This document shows, in pieces, positions 1 through 8,829 of a stretch of DNA of 45,821 nucleotides. Location: the NCBI GenBank assembly GCA_027490455.1, contig JAIXYC010000124.1, forward strand, positions 1 to 45,821, given 5' to 3'. Each line of letters opens with the position of its first letter. Positions within the stretch are counted from its first letter, which is position 1. This DNA is from Sphingomonadales bacterium (lineage in GTDB: Bacteria > Pseudomonadota > Alphaproteobacteria > Sphingomonadales > Sphingomonadaceae). The notes under the pieces are model-generated. The model searched no databases. It was not told the DNA's origin and saw only the letters and a list, made by a program, of their open reading frames with translations. The position numbers and the translations under genes are program-made.

Positions 1-65
1 CTCAACGACAATGTGAGATCAAGATCGTCGAGGGCCAAGAAAGCCGTGGTTTCGCGCGTGGTCAT
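1..65 (-). CDS. 5' end of an unidentified minus-strand gene (cut by window edge)
   Basis: An ATG on the minus strand at 65-63 is preceded at about 6-7 bases by a strong GGAGG ribosome binding site (complement of 71-75). It opens a frame with no stop up to the window edge, giving 21 codons that begin MTTRETTAFLALDDLD. This looks like the true start of a gene running out of the window. The peptide is too short for me to assign a family. It lies divergently from the MFS transporter gene with about 170 bases between them, so the two could share a regulatory region, but I see no clear promoter there. Confidence 0.55.
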   Translation of the reverse strand, partial: MTTRETTAFLALDDLDLTLSL

Positions 66-238
66 ATGGTCCTCCAATGACGCGGTACGACCAACAGTCA
101 ATCAGAGATTTCTAGACTGGCCAATTTTCCGCACCCTTTGCGATGTTAGAAGCATCGATTGTCGAACGCATTGTTTCAAGGACGCTTTACAATCCCAAAA
201 ATAGTTGAATAACTGCGCATTGGAGAAGGAGAAACGGA

Positions 239-1543
239 ATGAATGATCGAGCGGCTGTGCGCAGCGGTGGATTGGCGATCACCAACCCCAGGATAATGCT
301 GTTCGCGCTTCTGCTGGTGTACATTCTGAACTTTTTGGATCGCCAGATTATCAATATTCTGGCCGAACCTATCAAGGGCGAGCTTGGTCTGAGCGATACG
401 CAGCTCGGTTTGCTCGCTGGCCCTGCTTTCGCAGTTTTTTATGCCGTGCTCGGCATACCAATCGCCCGCTATGCGGATAATGCAAAGACCAACCGGGTTT
501 GGCTCATCTCTGTTTGCCTCGCGGTGTGGTCGGCTATGACCGCATTATGCGGTGTTGCGCAAAACTTCGTTCAACTCGCTCTTGCGCGCATTGGCGTAGG
601 CGTCGGCGAAGCTGGCTGCACCCCTGCTGCGCACTCGCTGATCGCTGACAGCGTGCCACCCGAAAAACGATCGTCGGCCATTGCCTTTTTTGGGTTGGGC
701 ATCCCAATTGGTGGATTGCTTGGCCTCATCATTGGCGGGGTCGTCAACGACCAATATGGCTGGCGCATGGCGTTGATGCTGGTTGGTATGCCGGGGATAT
801 TGCTGGCGTTTATACTGCCATTGCTCATTCGCGATCCACGGCGCTGCGCCGATAGCGCGCATTTCAACACCGCAGACACCCCCGTGAAGCCAAAGCTGTC
901 GATTAAAGATGCTGTGCGTGAAGTCTTTGCGTCCAAGGCCTATTTGTACGTCTTTATCGCCGCATCGTTCACCGCCTTCCTCAGCTACGGCAAAGGCCTG
1001 TGGACGATCAGCTTCTTCATCCGGTCCCACGGCCTATCAACGACCGAGGCGGGGCTCGCTATGGCGGTCGCGCTTGGCATCTCCGGCATCATCGGCACAT
1101 GGCTTGGCGGGAAAATGGCCGATGTTTTTGGCAAGCGTGACAAGCGGCATATCTTGACCCTGCCCGCCATCGGCATGGCGATTGCTGCACCGATTTTATT
1201 TGCCGGATATTGGGCCGAAGATTGGCGGATTGCCGTCGCTTTGCTCATTCTGCCGACCATATTGAATGCGGCTTATTATGGGCCCGCTTATGGATGCGTC
1301 CAAGGCCTTGTGCGGCCAGAGGCGCGCGCCATTGCCGCATCGCTTGTCGTCTTTGGACAAAATCTCATTGGGCTTGGATTGGGCCCGTTGTTGTTCGGCG
1401 TGCTATCCGATTGGCTGCAACCCATGGCCGGCGACGATAGCGTCCGTTGGGTGCTGTATGGTGCAGCCTGGCTTGGGCTAATCCCCGCCTTCTTCTTCTG
1501 GCGCGCTAGCTTGCGGCTGAACGCAGAACTGAAAAGCGGTTAA
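239..1543 (+). CDS. Spinster-like MFS transporter
   Basis: A 434-residue integral membrane protein of the major facilitator superfamily, Spinster-like branch. Family members are inner-membrane secondary transporters; the substrate cannot be read from sequence. TM1 carries [19 protein letters not shown], typical of this branch, followed by the [13 protein letters not shown] stretch. The conserved region after TM2 ([11 protein letters not shown]) and TM4/5 ([20 protein letters not shown]) match it well. About twelve hydrophobic segments are visible, with a central charged loop near residues 195-225. An AAGGAG ribosome binding site lies 8-9 bases before the ATG. It is monocistronic and convergent with purA; the two stop codons overlap. 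The family call is strong, the substrate unknown. Confidence 0.9.
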   Translation: MNDRAAVRSGGLAITNPRIMLFALLLVYILNFLDRQIINILAEPIKGELGLSDTQLGLLAGPAFAVFYAVLGIPIARYADNAKTNRVWLISVCLAVWSAMTALCGVAQNFVQLALARIGVGVGEAGCTPAAHSLIADSVPPEKRSSAIAFFGLGIPIGGLLGLIIGGVVNDQYGWRMALMLVGMPGILLAFILPLLIRDPRRCADSAHFNTADTPVKPKLSIKDAVREVFASKAYLYVFIAASFTAFLSYGKGLWTISFFIRSHGLSTTEAGLAMAVALGISGIIGTWLGGKMADVFGKRDKRHILTLPAIGMAIAAPILFAGYWAEDWRIAVALLILPTILNAAYYGPAYGCVQGLVRPEARAIAASLVVFGQNLIGLGLGPLLFGVLSDWLQPMAGDDSVRWVLYGAAWLGLIPAFFFWRASLRLNAELKSG

Positions 1544-2829
1544 TCCGCAAACGGGTCGCGCACCAAAATCGTGTCTTCGCGCTGCGGAGACGTCGATACC
1601 AAGGCAACGGGCGTTTCGATCAATTCCTGAACACGGGTGATATATTTTATCGCCTGTGCAGGAAGGTCGGCCCAGCTGCGCGCGCCGGCGGTCGTTTCTT
1701 GCCAACCGGGCATTTCTTCGTAAATCGGCTCAACCGCAGCCTGTTCTGCGGCGTGCGCGGGCAGATAATCATATACCTTGCCGTTCAGGCGATAGCCCGT
1801 GCAGATTTTGATCGTGTCGAAACCGTCCAAGACATCCAGCTTCGTCAGCGCAATGCCCGTGACACCGGACACCGCGCAGCTTTGACGGACGATTACGGCA
1901 TCGAACCAACCGCAACGACGCTTTCTACCGGTCACGGTTCCAAATTCATGACCGCGTTCGCCCAGCCGCTGGCCCGTTTCATCTTCCAACTCGGTGGGGA
2001 AAGGCCCCGAACCAACCCGCGTGGTATATGCTTTCACAATACCAAGGACAAAACCGGCCGCACTTGGCCCAAGGCCAGAGCCAGCCGCAGCAGTGCCCGA
2101 AACCGTGTTTGATGATGTCACAAATGGATAGGTGCCATGGTCGACATCCAGCAAAACGCCCTGCGCGCCTTCAAACAATATCCGCGCGCCGGCCTTGCGC
2201 ACTTGGTTCAACCGTTTCCACACAGGCTGCGCATATTCGAGAACGAATGGCGCAATTTCCTTCAGGTCAGCAATCAGGCGGGCACGGTCTACCGGCGGTT
2301 CGCCAAAACCGGCGCGCAGCGCATCATGGTGCGCGCACAAACGATCCAATTGCGCATCAAGCGCATCCAAATGCGCAAGATCGCACACACGAATGGCGCG
2401 GCGGCCGACCTTGTCTTCATAAGCGGGGCCAATGCCGCGACCCGTCGTGCCGATCTTGCCCGAACCGGCGGCGGCTTCGCGCAAGCCATCCAAATCACGA
2501 TGGATCGGCAAAATCAGCGCGCAATTGTCGGCAAGCGCAAAATTCTCTGTCGTAATCGAAACGCCCTGCCCACGCAGTTTCGTCATTTCGTCGCGCAACG
2601 CCCATGGGTCCAGAACAACGCCATTGCCGATGATCGACAGCGTGCCCGTCACGATACCCGACGGCAGCAGCGACAATTTATATACATTTTCGCCGACCAC
2701 CAATGTGTGGCCCGCATTATGTCCGCCCTGAAACCGGACCACTGCATCGGCGCGTTCCGCCAACCAGTCGACAATCTTACCTTTTCCCTCGTCGCCCCAT
2801 TGAGCGCCAATTACGGTTACATTTGCCAT
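1540..2829 (-). CDS. purA: Adenylosuccinate synthetase
   Basis: PurA, 429 residues, normal length for bacterial enzymes. It joins IMP and aspartate using GTP to form adenylosuccinate, the first committed step from IMP to AMP, in the cytoplasm. The N-terminal [18 protein letters not shown] nucleotide-binding loop is intact with the catalytic acid at D13, and GGHNAGHT places the catalytic histidine at H41. The IMP-binding region [17 protein letters not shown] and the later [14 protein letters not shown] stretch are also present. The gene follows hisZ in the same direction with a 138-base gap that holds a stem-loop, so it may be read from its own promoter as well as from upstream. Its stop codon shares bases with that of the convergent MFS gene. 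Confidence 0.98.
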   Translation of the reverse strand: MANVTVIGAQWGDEGKGKIVDWLAERADAVVRFQGGHNAGHTLVVGENVYKLSLLPSGIVTGTLSIIGNGVVLDPWALRDEMTKLRGQGVSITTENFALADNCALILPIHRDLDGLREAAAGSGKIGTTGRGIGPAYEDKVGRRAIRVCDLAHLDALDAQLDRLCAHHDALRAGFGEPPVDRARLIADLKEIAPFVLEYAQPVWKRLNQVRKAGARILFEGAQGVLLDVDHGTYPFVTSSNTVSGTAAAGSGLGPSAAGFVLGIVKAYTTRVGSGPFPTELEDETGQRLGERGHEFGTVTGRKRRCGWFDAVIVRQSCAVSGVTGIALTKLDVLDGFDTIKICTGYRLNGKVYDYLPAHAAEQAAVEPIYEEMPGWQETTAGARSWADLPAQAIKYITRVQELIETPVALVSTSPQREDTILVRDPFAD

Positions 2830-2874
2830 CAGATATTCCCTGTCAAAGCCAGATAGCTCTGGGGCCTTTTTCTG

Positions 2875-2894
2875 CGCAGGAGCTTTTTCCTGCG
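2875..2894. repeat. Perfect stem-loop in the hisZ-purA gap
   Basis: CGCAGGA and TCCTGCG form a perfect 7-bp inverted repeat around a 6-base loop, about 45 bases upstream of the purA start. No T-tract follows it on either strand, so a classic intrinsic terminator is not supported. It could be a 5' leader structure of purA mRNA, a processing site, or chance. Confidence 0.4.
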
Positions 2895-2967
2895 AAGGGA
2901 TTCGCCATGTGCTCCGTTATGATTATGATTGCGCTGCGTCCACCCTAAAGCATCGTGCTGGACGATT

Positions 2968-4080
2968 TCAGACTATAACGGCCTGCCCGTTGATCCATTT
3001 ATGGGTGCAGCCTAGCACGGCGGCGCTGTCATTCTCGTCCAACGCAGCAACGGTAACCCAACCGTCGCTACGCAATTTCGCGCCGGTGGCAGCATCGGTG
3101 CCGAGCGGCAGGAAAAGACGCTGCGCGGTGCTTTCTTCGGCCAAGTCAATCAATGGGTCTGGATACAGCGAGAAACCAGTTGCGGCTTCGGCTGGACCAT
3201 CGGCGCGGTCGATATAATAAGTACCACCTCGACCGAGCGCCGCGCTGTAGCCTTTGGCGAAGATCGTGAAGCCGAACCAGCTTTGATATTCAAAGCCATG
3301 TCGTTCGGTGGGATCAAGCGTCACATTGGCACGACCAGCGACCGTTGCGGCAATGCTTTCCAGCGCTTCGATTCGCGACGCCAATGCACCGCCAGCATCA
3401 ATCGCCCGCAGTTTTTCAACCGCCGCAGCAAAAGGACCGGTAGCCGCCAGCAACGGCAGATAGGCATCCGCACCCAACACGCTAAGGCCGCCAGCATCCT
3501 TCATATCGAGTTCGGAACGGACAGCATCGATTTTATCCGGAGCCAAAGGCAACGCTTTTTCAGCAAGCCTTTCGACCAAGTCGGGGAGCGTAAAATCGAT
3601 GGTGATGTCTTTAACGCCCGCTGCCTCCAGCGCATCGATGGCGACGCCGACAATTTCGCACGCCGCAGCGACGCTGTCATTGCCGATCAATTCCGCGCCA
3701 AGCTGTGTCAATTCACGCTCTGGTCGCAGTTGCTTTGCCTTCAGGCGCAGAACCTGACCATGATAGCACAAGCGCAGCGGCCGGGGCGATTCTTGCATCC
3801 GCGTTGTCGCAATGCGCCCGACCTGTACGGTTATATCGCCACGTAAGGCCAGCGTGTGCCCGGAAACAGGGTCGGTAAAACGCAAATGCTGATTACGCGC
3901 CGCGCCGCCACTGCGTTCGGCAAGCGCGCTTTCAAATTCGGCGATGGCTGGCGCTACTCTGGCATAGCCATAGCTTGTCAACACATCGATCATGGCACGC
4001 GACACCCGCGCCGCCACCTCCGCTTGGGGAGGAAGTCGGTCACGGAAGCCTTCAGGCAGCAAGTCGGGCGGAATCTTCAT
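2968..4080 (-). CDS. hisZ: ATP phosphoribosyltransferase regulatory subunit HisZ
   Basis: A 370-residue paralogue of the histidyl-tRNA synthetase catalytic core. HisZ proteins partner short-form HisG as the regulatory subunit of ATP phosphoribosyltransferase, the first step of histidine synthesis. The start MKIPPDLLPEGFRDRLPPQA is typical of the alphaproteobacterial family. The class II synthetase-like motif 2 region is recognisable as LRGDITVQVGRIATTRM, while the C-terminal anticodon-binding domain of true HisRS is absent, which separates it from HisS. No hisG lies in the window. It follows serA after 41 bases containing a GC-rich hairpin. No strong ribosome binding site is visible before the ATG. 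Confidence 0.88.
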   Translation of the reverse strand: MKIPPDLLPEGFRDRLPPQAEVAARVSRAMIDVLTSYGYARVAPAIAEFESALAERSGGAARNQHLRFTDPVSGHTLALRGDITVQVGRIATTRMQESPRPLRLCYHGQVLRLKAKQLRPERELTQLGAELIGNDSVAAACEIVGVAIDALEAAGVKDITIDFTLPDLVERLAEKALPLAPDKIDAVRSELDMKDAGGLSVLGADAYLPLLAATGPFAAAVEKLRAIDAGGALASRIEALESIAATVAGRANVTLDPTERHGFEYQSWFGFTIFAKGYSAALGRGGTYYIDRADGPAEAATGFSLYPDPLIDLAEESTAQRLFLPLGTDAATGAKLRSDGWVTVAALDENDSAAVLGCTHKWINGQAVIV

Positions 4081-4106
4081 GCGCGTTCTTTACGCGAAAA
4101 GTTCTT

Positions 4107-4121
4107 GCGGGGAAGCCCCGC
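4107..4121 (-). terminator. GC-rich hairpin directly after serA
   Basis: GCGGGG and CCCCGC pair perfectly around a 3-base loop and begin at the base next to the serA stop codon. On the minus strand the hairpin is followed by AAGAACTTTT, a weak T-run. It would act as an attenuating terminator between serA and hisZ or as an mRNA-stabilising 3' end. Confidence 0.45.
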
Positions 4122-5705
4122 TTAAAACTTAAGCGCCTTTACTGTCTTTACGCCAGGCAACGAAGCCAACTGCTTAAGAACAGCCTCTGGGATCGCTGCG
4201 TCCATCGACAACAAAAGAACCGCCTCGCCACCTGCACTGCGACGACCCAAATGGAACGTGCCGATATTCAAGCCAGCTTCACCCAATGCCGTACCGACAC
4301 GGCCAATGAAACCCGGTGCATCTTCGTTGACGATATACAGCATGCTGCCTTCGAGCTCAGCCTCAAGACTGATGCCGAAAATCTCCACAAGCCGCGCTTC
4401 GCTGTTGGCGAACAATGTGCCGGCAACCGAACGTGGCCCTTGCGCCGTGTTAACGGTGACGCGCACCAATGTGTGATAGGCACCCGCCTTGTCATGGCGG
4501 ACTTCACGGATATCAAACCCGCGCTCTTTCGCCAAAAACGGTGCGTTGACCATGTTCACCGCGTCCGAGAACCGCCGCATGAAACCGGATAGAACGGCGG
4601 CGGTGATGGGCTTGATATTCAATTCGGCAGCAGCGCCCTCAACCTCAATCGCGATGTTATCGAGATTGTCGTGCGCAAGCTGGCCAACCAGCGAACCCAG
4701 CTTTTGCGCCAAGGTCATATATGGCTTTAACTTGGGCGCTTCTTCGGCGGACAGGCTGGGCATGTTGAGGGCATTGGTCACGCCGCCATTAACGAGATAA
4801 TCCGCCATCTGTTCGGCAACTTGAAGCGCAACATTGACCTGTGCTTCGTTGGTCGACGCACCCAAATGCGGGGTGCAGATGAAGTTTGGTGTGCCAAATA
4901 GCGGTGATTCCTTGGCAGGCTCGGTTACGAACACGTCCAACGCAGCGCCGCCGACTTGGCCGCTGTCCAACGCTTCCTTCAACGCAGCTTCATCGACCAG
5001 GCCACCGCGCGCGCAGTTGATAATGCGCACACCCTTTTTGGTTTTCGCCAAATTTTCTTTGGACAGGATATTGCGGGTCTGATCGGTCAGCGGCGTGTGC
5101 AAGGTGATGAAATCAGCCTTGGCCAGCAGCGTGTCCAAGTCCGCCTTTTCCACGCCCATTTCAATGGCGCGTTCCGCCGTCAGGAACGGGTCAAAGGCGA
5201 CAACCTTCATACGCAGGCCAAGCGCGCGGCTTGCGACGATGGATCCGATATTCCCAGCGCCGATCAAGCCAAGCGTCTTGCCGGTGACTTCAATGCCCAT
5301 GAAGCCATTTTTCGGCCAGAGGCCAGCTTGTGTCTGCGCGTTTGCTTCGGGCAATTGACGCGCCAGTGCGAACATCAATGCAATCGCATGTTCGGCGGTG
5401 GTGATCGAGTTACCGAAGGGCGTGTTCATGACGACAACGCCCTTTGCCGACGCGTTCGGGATGTCCACATTGTCGACGCCGATACCGGCACGGCCAATCA
5501 CCTTCAGGTTGGTGGCAGCGTCTAGGATGGCCTTCGTGACCTTGGTTGAGCTGCGAATGGCAAGGCCATCATAATCGCCGATGATGGCGGCCAGCTCTTC
5601 AGGGCTTTTGTCGGTAATGACATCAACGTCACAGCCGCGTTCTGCGAAAATCTTCGCGGCGTTGGGATCCATTTTGTCGGATATAAGTACGCGTGGTTTG
5701 GTCAT
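4122..5705 (-). CDS. serA: D-3-phosphoglycerate dehydrogenase (type 1, with ASB and ACT domains)
   Basis: SerA, 527 residues, the long type 1 form. It oxidises 3-phosphoglycerate to 3-phosphohydroxypyruvate with NAD, the first step of serine synthesis. The split substrate-binding domain and NAD domain fill roughly residues 1-315, with the dinucleotide loop GLIGAGNIGS near 146-155. The catalytic set is in place: R233 in NCARGGLVDE, E262 and H280 in CTPHLGAST. An allosteric substrate-binding domain (about 320-450) and an ACT domain (about 455-527, beginning YIVNEDAPGFIGRVG) follow. ACT domains often confer serine feedback control, though type 1 enzymes vary. serC lies upstream in the same direction with a palindromic repeat in the 129-base gap. 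Confidence 0.97.
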   Translation of the reverse strand: MTKPRVLISDKMDPNAAKIFAERGCDVDVITDKSPEELAAIIGDYDGLAIRSSTKVTKAILDAATNLKVIGRAGIGVDNVDIPNASAKGVVVMNTPFGNSITTAEHAIALMFALARQLPEANAQTQAGLWPKNGFMGIEVTGKTLGLIGAGNIGSIVASRALGLRMKVVAFDPFLTAERAIEMGVEKADLDTLLAKADFITLHTPLTDQTRNILSKENLAKTKKGVRIINCARGGLVDEAALKEALDSGQVGGAALDVFVTEPAKESPLFGTPNFICTPHLGASTNEAQVNVALQVAEQMADYLVNGGVTNALNMPSLSAEEAPKLKPYMTLAQKLGSLVGQLAHDNLDNIAIEVEGAAAELNIKPITAAVLSGFMRRFSDAVNMVNAPFLAKERGFDIREVRHDKAGAYHTLVRVTVNTAQGPRSVAGTLFANSEARLVEIFGISLEAELEGSMLYIVNEDAPGFIGRVGTALGEAGLNIGTFHLGRRSAGGEAVLLLSMDAAIPEAVLKQLASLPGVKTVKALKF

Positions 5706-5729
5706 TTTGAAATTCCTATATGCCTTTTG

Positions 5730-5823
5730 TCGTCATCCCCGACTTGATCGGGGACCCATGTTCCGGACTGCCACCTTGCGCGGACATGTGCGGTCACGGA
5801 TTCCCGCATGCGCGGGAATGACA
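5730..5823. repeat. Alphaproteobacterial CGTCAT-type palindromic repeat element
   Basis: The serC-serA gap holds two hairpins facing each other. One is CCCCGA-cttga-TCGGGG at about 5736-5752. The other is TTCCCGC-atgc-GCGGGAA at about 5802-5819. The outer ends are inverted copies of GTCATYCCCG. This is the layout of the small dispersed palindromic repeats common in sphingomonads. It may stabilise or separate the serC and serA transcripts. A related CGTCATCC-ended hairpin occurs at 45012-45040. Confidence 0.7.
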
Positions 5824-5834
5824 CGGGTGGGATT

Positions 5835-6959
5835 TTAAGCTTTGGCTTTCTCGTAAGCCCAATCGAGCCAAGGGCCGAGCGCTTCAACATCTGCGGTGTC
5901 GACAGTGGCGCCGCACCAAATGCGAAGGCCCGCAGGGGCATCGCGATATCCGGCGATGTCATAAGCCGCATCTTCCGCCTCAAGCAGTGACGCCATTTTC
6001 TTGATCATGGCTTCGTCAGCACCCGCAACGGTCAGGCACACCGACGTCGTCGACCGAATAGCCGGATCAGCGGCAAGAAAGCCGAGATAGTCACGTGTCT
6101 CAACGATTTTTGCGAGCGCAGCAGCATTGGCATTGCTGCGGCCCATAAGGCCCTGCAAACCGCCAACGGTCTTCGCCCACTCAAGCGCGAAGATCACATC
6201 TTCCACCGCAAGCATCGATGGCGTGTTAATCGTCTCGCCCTTGAAAATGCCTTCGGCGAGTGCGCCTTTCGACATCAGGCGGAAAACTTTGGGCAACGGC
6301 CATGCCGGGGTGTAATTTTCAAGCCGTTCAACAGCGCGCGGTCCGAGAATGAGCACGCCATGTGCGCCTTCTCCGCCGAGCACTTTTTGCCAGCTGAATG
6401 TTGTGACATCCAGCTTGTCCCATGGCATATCATAGGCAAACACCGCCGACGTCGCATCGTTGAAGGTCAATCCTTCACGGTCATCGGCAATCCAGTCACC
6501 ATTTGGAACGCGCGCACCTGAAGTCGTGCCGTTCCATGTGAAAACCACGTCGTTGGAAAAATCTACCGCGCTCAGGTCAGGAATTTCGCCATATGGCGCG
6601 TTCATGACGGTCGCATTCAGCTTGAGCTGCTTGTTGACGTCGGTAACCCAGCCCTCGCCAAAGCTTTCCCAAGCCATCATCGTGACCGGGCGTGCGCCAA
6701 GCATGGTCCACATCGCCATTTCGATTGCGCCAGTATCCGAACCGGGGACGATGCCGATGCGGTGCGTGTCAGGCACCTCAAGCACTTCGCGCATCAGGTC
6801 GATCGCAAGCTGAAGGCGCGATTTACCGATTTTCGCACGATGCGAACGGCCAAGAGATTCGGTTTGAAGTTTTTCGGGGCTCCAGCCTGGCGGTTTCGCG
6901 CAGGGACCGGAGGAAAAATATGGACGCGCCGGTTTAACGGCGGGGGGTACTATAGTCAT
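5835..6959 (-). CDS. serC: Phosphoserine aminotransferase
   Basis: SerC, 374 residues. It converts 3-phosphohydroxypyruvate and glutamate to phosphoserine and 2-oxoglutarate with PLP, the second step of serine synthesis. The N-terminus ([19 protein letters not shown]) and the PLP lysine K192 in [13 protein letters not shown] match the alphaproteobacterial type. I chose the ATG at 6959, 28 codons inside the longest frame. It has an AAGGAG ribosome binding site at the right distance, and the residues before it would be encoded by the serC RNA motif of the leader. The neighbour serA supplies its substrate. Regulation through the leader RNA is suggested by known biology but no ligand is established. 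Confidence 0.97.
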   Translation of the reverse strand: MTIVPPAVKPARPYFSSGPCAKPPGWSPEKLQTESLGRSHRAKIGKSRLQLAIDLMREVLEVPDTHRIGIVPGSDTGAIEMAMWTMLGARPVTMMAWESFGEGWVTDVNKQLKLNATVMNAPYGEIPDLSAVDFSNDVVFTWNGTTSGARVPNGDWIADDREGLTFNDATSAVFAYDMPWDKLDVTTFSWQKVLGGEGAHGVLILGPRAVERLENYTPAWPLPKVFRLMSKGALAEGIFKGETINTPSMLAVEDVIFALEWAKTVGGLQGLMGRSNANAAALAKIVETRDYLGFLAADPAIRSTTSVCLTVAGADEAMIKKMASLLEAEDAAYDIAGYRDAPAGLRIWCGATVDTADVEALGPWLDWAYEKAKA

Positions 6960-6984
6960 GTAAGCTTCTCCTTGCAGAGAGCAG

Positions 6985-7017
6985 CGCGGCGTTGGGACCG
7001 CGTGGCCCGGAGCCGCG
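6985..7017 (-). promoter_or_regulatory. serC RNA motif (cis-regulatory leader structure)
   Basis: In the leader of serC the minus strand folds as an outer stem CGCGGC/GCCGCG (7017-7012 with 6990-6985). This encloses an inner hairpin GGGCC-acgc-GGTCCC near 7008-6994. About 25 bases then lead to the AAGGAG ribosome binding site and start codon of serC. Position, fold and the CCGGGCC/GGTCCCAA core match my memory of the serC motif described in Alphaproteobacteria. The fold is seen directly; the family identity is from memory and not checked against a covariance model. Confidence 0.75.
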
Positions 7018-7062
7018 TTTAAGCGCAGCCCCGGCTTTGTCAATGACTATCGGAAAATGTGA

Positions 7063-7377
7063 TCAGTAACCCTGCTTGCGAAACAATACTTCGCCGCGGC
7101 GACCGACGTATAGTTTCTCAAGCGTTACAGGGTGAAAATAGGCTTCAACGCGGTCGCCTTCTGGCGTTGTACCGTACACTTCATAGCACCCGCCATCGAC
7201 CTTTGCCTTGCGGACGGTCCAGCCTTCTTTGGTGAGTTTATCGGTAAGTGCCTGTTGGCTTTTCCAACCTGAAACGGGTCCAGCCTTGCAGGTGATAACG
7301 CCGGTTGCCGATGCCGGCACCGATGCAAAAGCAAGTGCGGTCGCTGCGGCGAGTGAAAGTGAAGTCAATAAACGCAT
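7063..7377 (-). CDS. Small secreted PepSY-like protein
   Basis: A 104-residue exported protein. An N-terminal signal peptide (MRLLTSLSLAAATALAFA, cleavage likely near ASA) precedes a mature part of about 80 residues. This part contains WTVRKAKVDGGCYEVYG and VEAYFHPVTLEKLYV, the pattern of a PepSY domain, a small extracytoplasmic fold. Two cysteines could form a disulfide. I chose the ATG at 7377 rather than 7383 because the AAAGGAG ribosome binding site abuts the earlier ATG but sits 7 bases from the later one. The upstream MsrQ-like gene ends 3 bases before this start, so the two are surely cotranscribed. PepSY domains commonly accompany ferric-reductase-like membrane proteins, so a joint redox role is plausible. 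Confidence 0.75.
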   Translation of the reverse strand: MRLLTSLSLAAATALAFASVPASATGVITCKAGPVSGWKSQQALTDKLTKEGWTVRKAKVDGGCYEVYGTTPEGDRVEAYFHPVTLEKLYVGRRGEVLFRKQGY

Positions 7378-7379
7378 AT

Positions 7380-7967
7380 TCATGCTCCTTTAAATGCAGA
7401 TTTACGGGGGAGAAAAAGGCGGGCCGCCACGAGCAAAGCCAATGGGACGAAATGAACGAGCGCTGGGCCTAGATTATTGTGGATGAATATCCAGTGTACC
7501 AGAACAAGCAACGCAGCGGGATATACAAGGCGTTGCAGCCGTTTCCATCCCGCCTTCAGCGCGCGCATCGATGCATCGTTGCTGGTCAGCGCAAGCGGGA
7601 TAAACAACAGCATGGCCGCCCAACCCGTCCAGATGCCCAGCGCCAGAAACTCCGCGATAATGTCGTCGATATTGCCCATATCGATAAGATAGAAGGCCAG
7701 ATGGAGCGCCGCATAAGCGAACGCTGCGACACCCAGCGCACGGCGGCGCTGGATCAACCAACTGAGCCACCTGCGTGGCCCCAGCAACGACAACAACGGA
7801 CTTAAAACCATCGCGACAATCATAAAACGCGCGGACCATTCGCCTGTTGGATGCAGCATATCCATCGCGATGCGGTCGCCCGCATAGAAGCTGCGCATCA
7901 TCAATATCGCTGGCAAAGACAGCAATATCCAGAACACCGGCTTCTTATTAAGAATGATTCGCAACAT
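7380..7967 (-). CDS. msrQ: MsrQ/YedZ-like haem-binding membrane protein
   Basis: A 195-residue protein with about six membrane segments, of the ferric-reductase-like transmembrane (YedZ/MsrQ) family. In E. coli MsrQ passes electrons from the quinone pool to the periplasmic methionine sulfoxide reductase MsrP. The family run HPTGEWSARFMIVAMVLSPL is present, as are RRALGVAAFAYAALHLAFY and LQRLVYPAALLVLVHW, with histidines placed in the membrane segments for b-type haem. I chose the ATG at 7967, the first ATG in the frame; a TTG lies 14 codons upstream. No msrP lies in the window. Its partner here is the secreted PepSY-like protein that follows it. Confidence 0.8.
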   Translation of the reverse strand: MLRIILNKKPVFWILLSLPAILMMRSFYAGDRIAMDMLHPTGEWSARFMIVAMVLSPLLSLLGPRRWLSWLIQRRRALGVAAFAYAALHLAFYLIDMGNIDDIIAEFLALGIWTGWAAMLLFIPLALTSNDASMRALKAGWKRLQRLVYPAALLVLVHWIFIHNNLGPALVHFVPLALLVAARLFLPRKSAFKGA

Positions 7968-8101
7968 GCATTCGCGATAATCGCGTGCGCGGCTGTGCGC
8001 AACGCGCAAATTGTATCGCTATCCACGCCTTTGCCGCCATACGACGTCCATTTGGTCGATTTGGGGCTGCGCACCGCTTGGATTTCGCTATTACATCTTA
8101 C

Positions 8102-8755
8102 ATGGCCGTCGTCACTGCTCCAAGAATATTGCTTGTCGCGAGCGCGCTGCTTTTGGCGTCTTGTGGAGGACGCGAGACACCGACACGCACGAGTGCAAAC
8201 ACAACAACGGAAAATGCGCGGCAGTGCATGGCGGGTTTAAAAGAAAAATCAGTCCGCTTTGCCGGTTTGCCCAACAAAAGTTTTGACGGTGGCTGCCGCA
8301 CGATCGACACGGTCAAGCTCATGGATTTTGGCACGCCGGCCACCAATTTGGGTGCGATGACGTGCCCGCTGGCCGCCAACTTTACCGATTGGGCACGCTA
8401 TGCCGTGCGTCCCGCGGCCAAGCAGTATTTGGGCGCTGAGGTCATCCGCATCGAAACAATGGGCACATTCAATTGCCGGAACATCTATGGGATGCGTTCG
8501 GGCAAATTATCAGAACATGCCTTTGCCAATGCCGTAGATGTCTCGGCGTTCGTTTTGCGTGATGGCCGCCGCGTGTCCGTGCTCACAGGCTGGAACGGAT
8601 CAAGCGAAGAACGCGCTTTCCTGCGCCGCCTACACCAGTCCGCCTGTAAACGGTTCGGCACTGTAATTGGCCCCGATTATAACGCTGCGCATGCAAACCA
8701 TTTCCACTTGGACATGGCCCGATCCATGCGCAACGGCACATCCTTTTGCCGATAA
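8102..8755 (+). CDS. Extensin-like lipoprotein (extensin_C domain)
   Basis: A 217-residue protein with a lipoprotein signal: the LLLASCG lipobox lies about 20 residues from the ATG at 8102. The C-terminal domain matches the bacterial extensin-like C-terminal family: CPLAANFTDWARYAV, SEHAFANAVDVSAFVL, a C-terminal NHFHLDM and several cysteines. The HAFANAVD and HFH histidines resemble the metal sites of LAS-type peptidases, which act on peptidoglycan stem peptides, so a cell-wall hydrolase role is plausible but unproven for this family. The gene diverges from the msrQ operon. Its stop codon lies inside the first unit of a 17-bp tandem repeat. Confidence 0.82.
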   Translation: MAVVTAPRILLVASALLLASCGGRETPTRTSANTTTENARQCMAGLKEKSVRFAGLPNKSFDGGCRTIDTVKLMDFGTPATNLGAMTCPLAANFTDWARYAVRPAAKQYLGAEVIRIETMGTFNCRNIYGMRSGKLSEHAFANAVDVSAFVLRDGRRVSVLTGWNGSSEERAFLRRLHQSACKRFGTVIGPDYNAAHANHFHLDMARSMRNGTSFCR

Positions 8756-8793
8756 GGGGCTTTTGCCGATGAGGGGCTTTTGCCGATGAGGGG
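8743..8793. repeat. Three tandem 17-bp units at the 3' end of the extensin-like gene
   Basis: The unit CTTTTGCCGATGAGGGG occurs at 8743-8759 (one mismatch, GATAAG), 8760-8776 and 8777-8793 without gaps. The first unit contains the last codons and TAA stop of the preceding gene. The later two carry TGA in place of TAA in the same position within the unit. This is a recent tandem duplication of the gene's 3' end. Confidence 0.9.
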
Positions 8794-8829
8794 TAGAAGA
8801 ACACCCACTTGCGCCCTATATGCAGGGAA

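Noticed and set aside
2875-2894. Intrinsic terminator after hisZ
   Set aside because: The 7-bp hairpin has no T-tract on the relevant strand, so it is listed only as a stem-loop.
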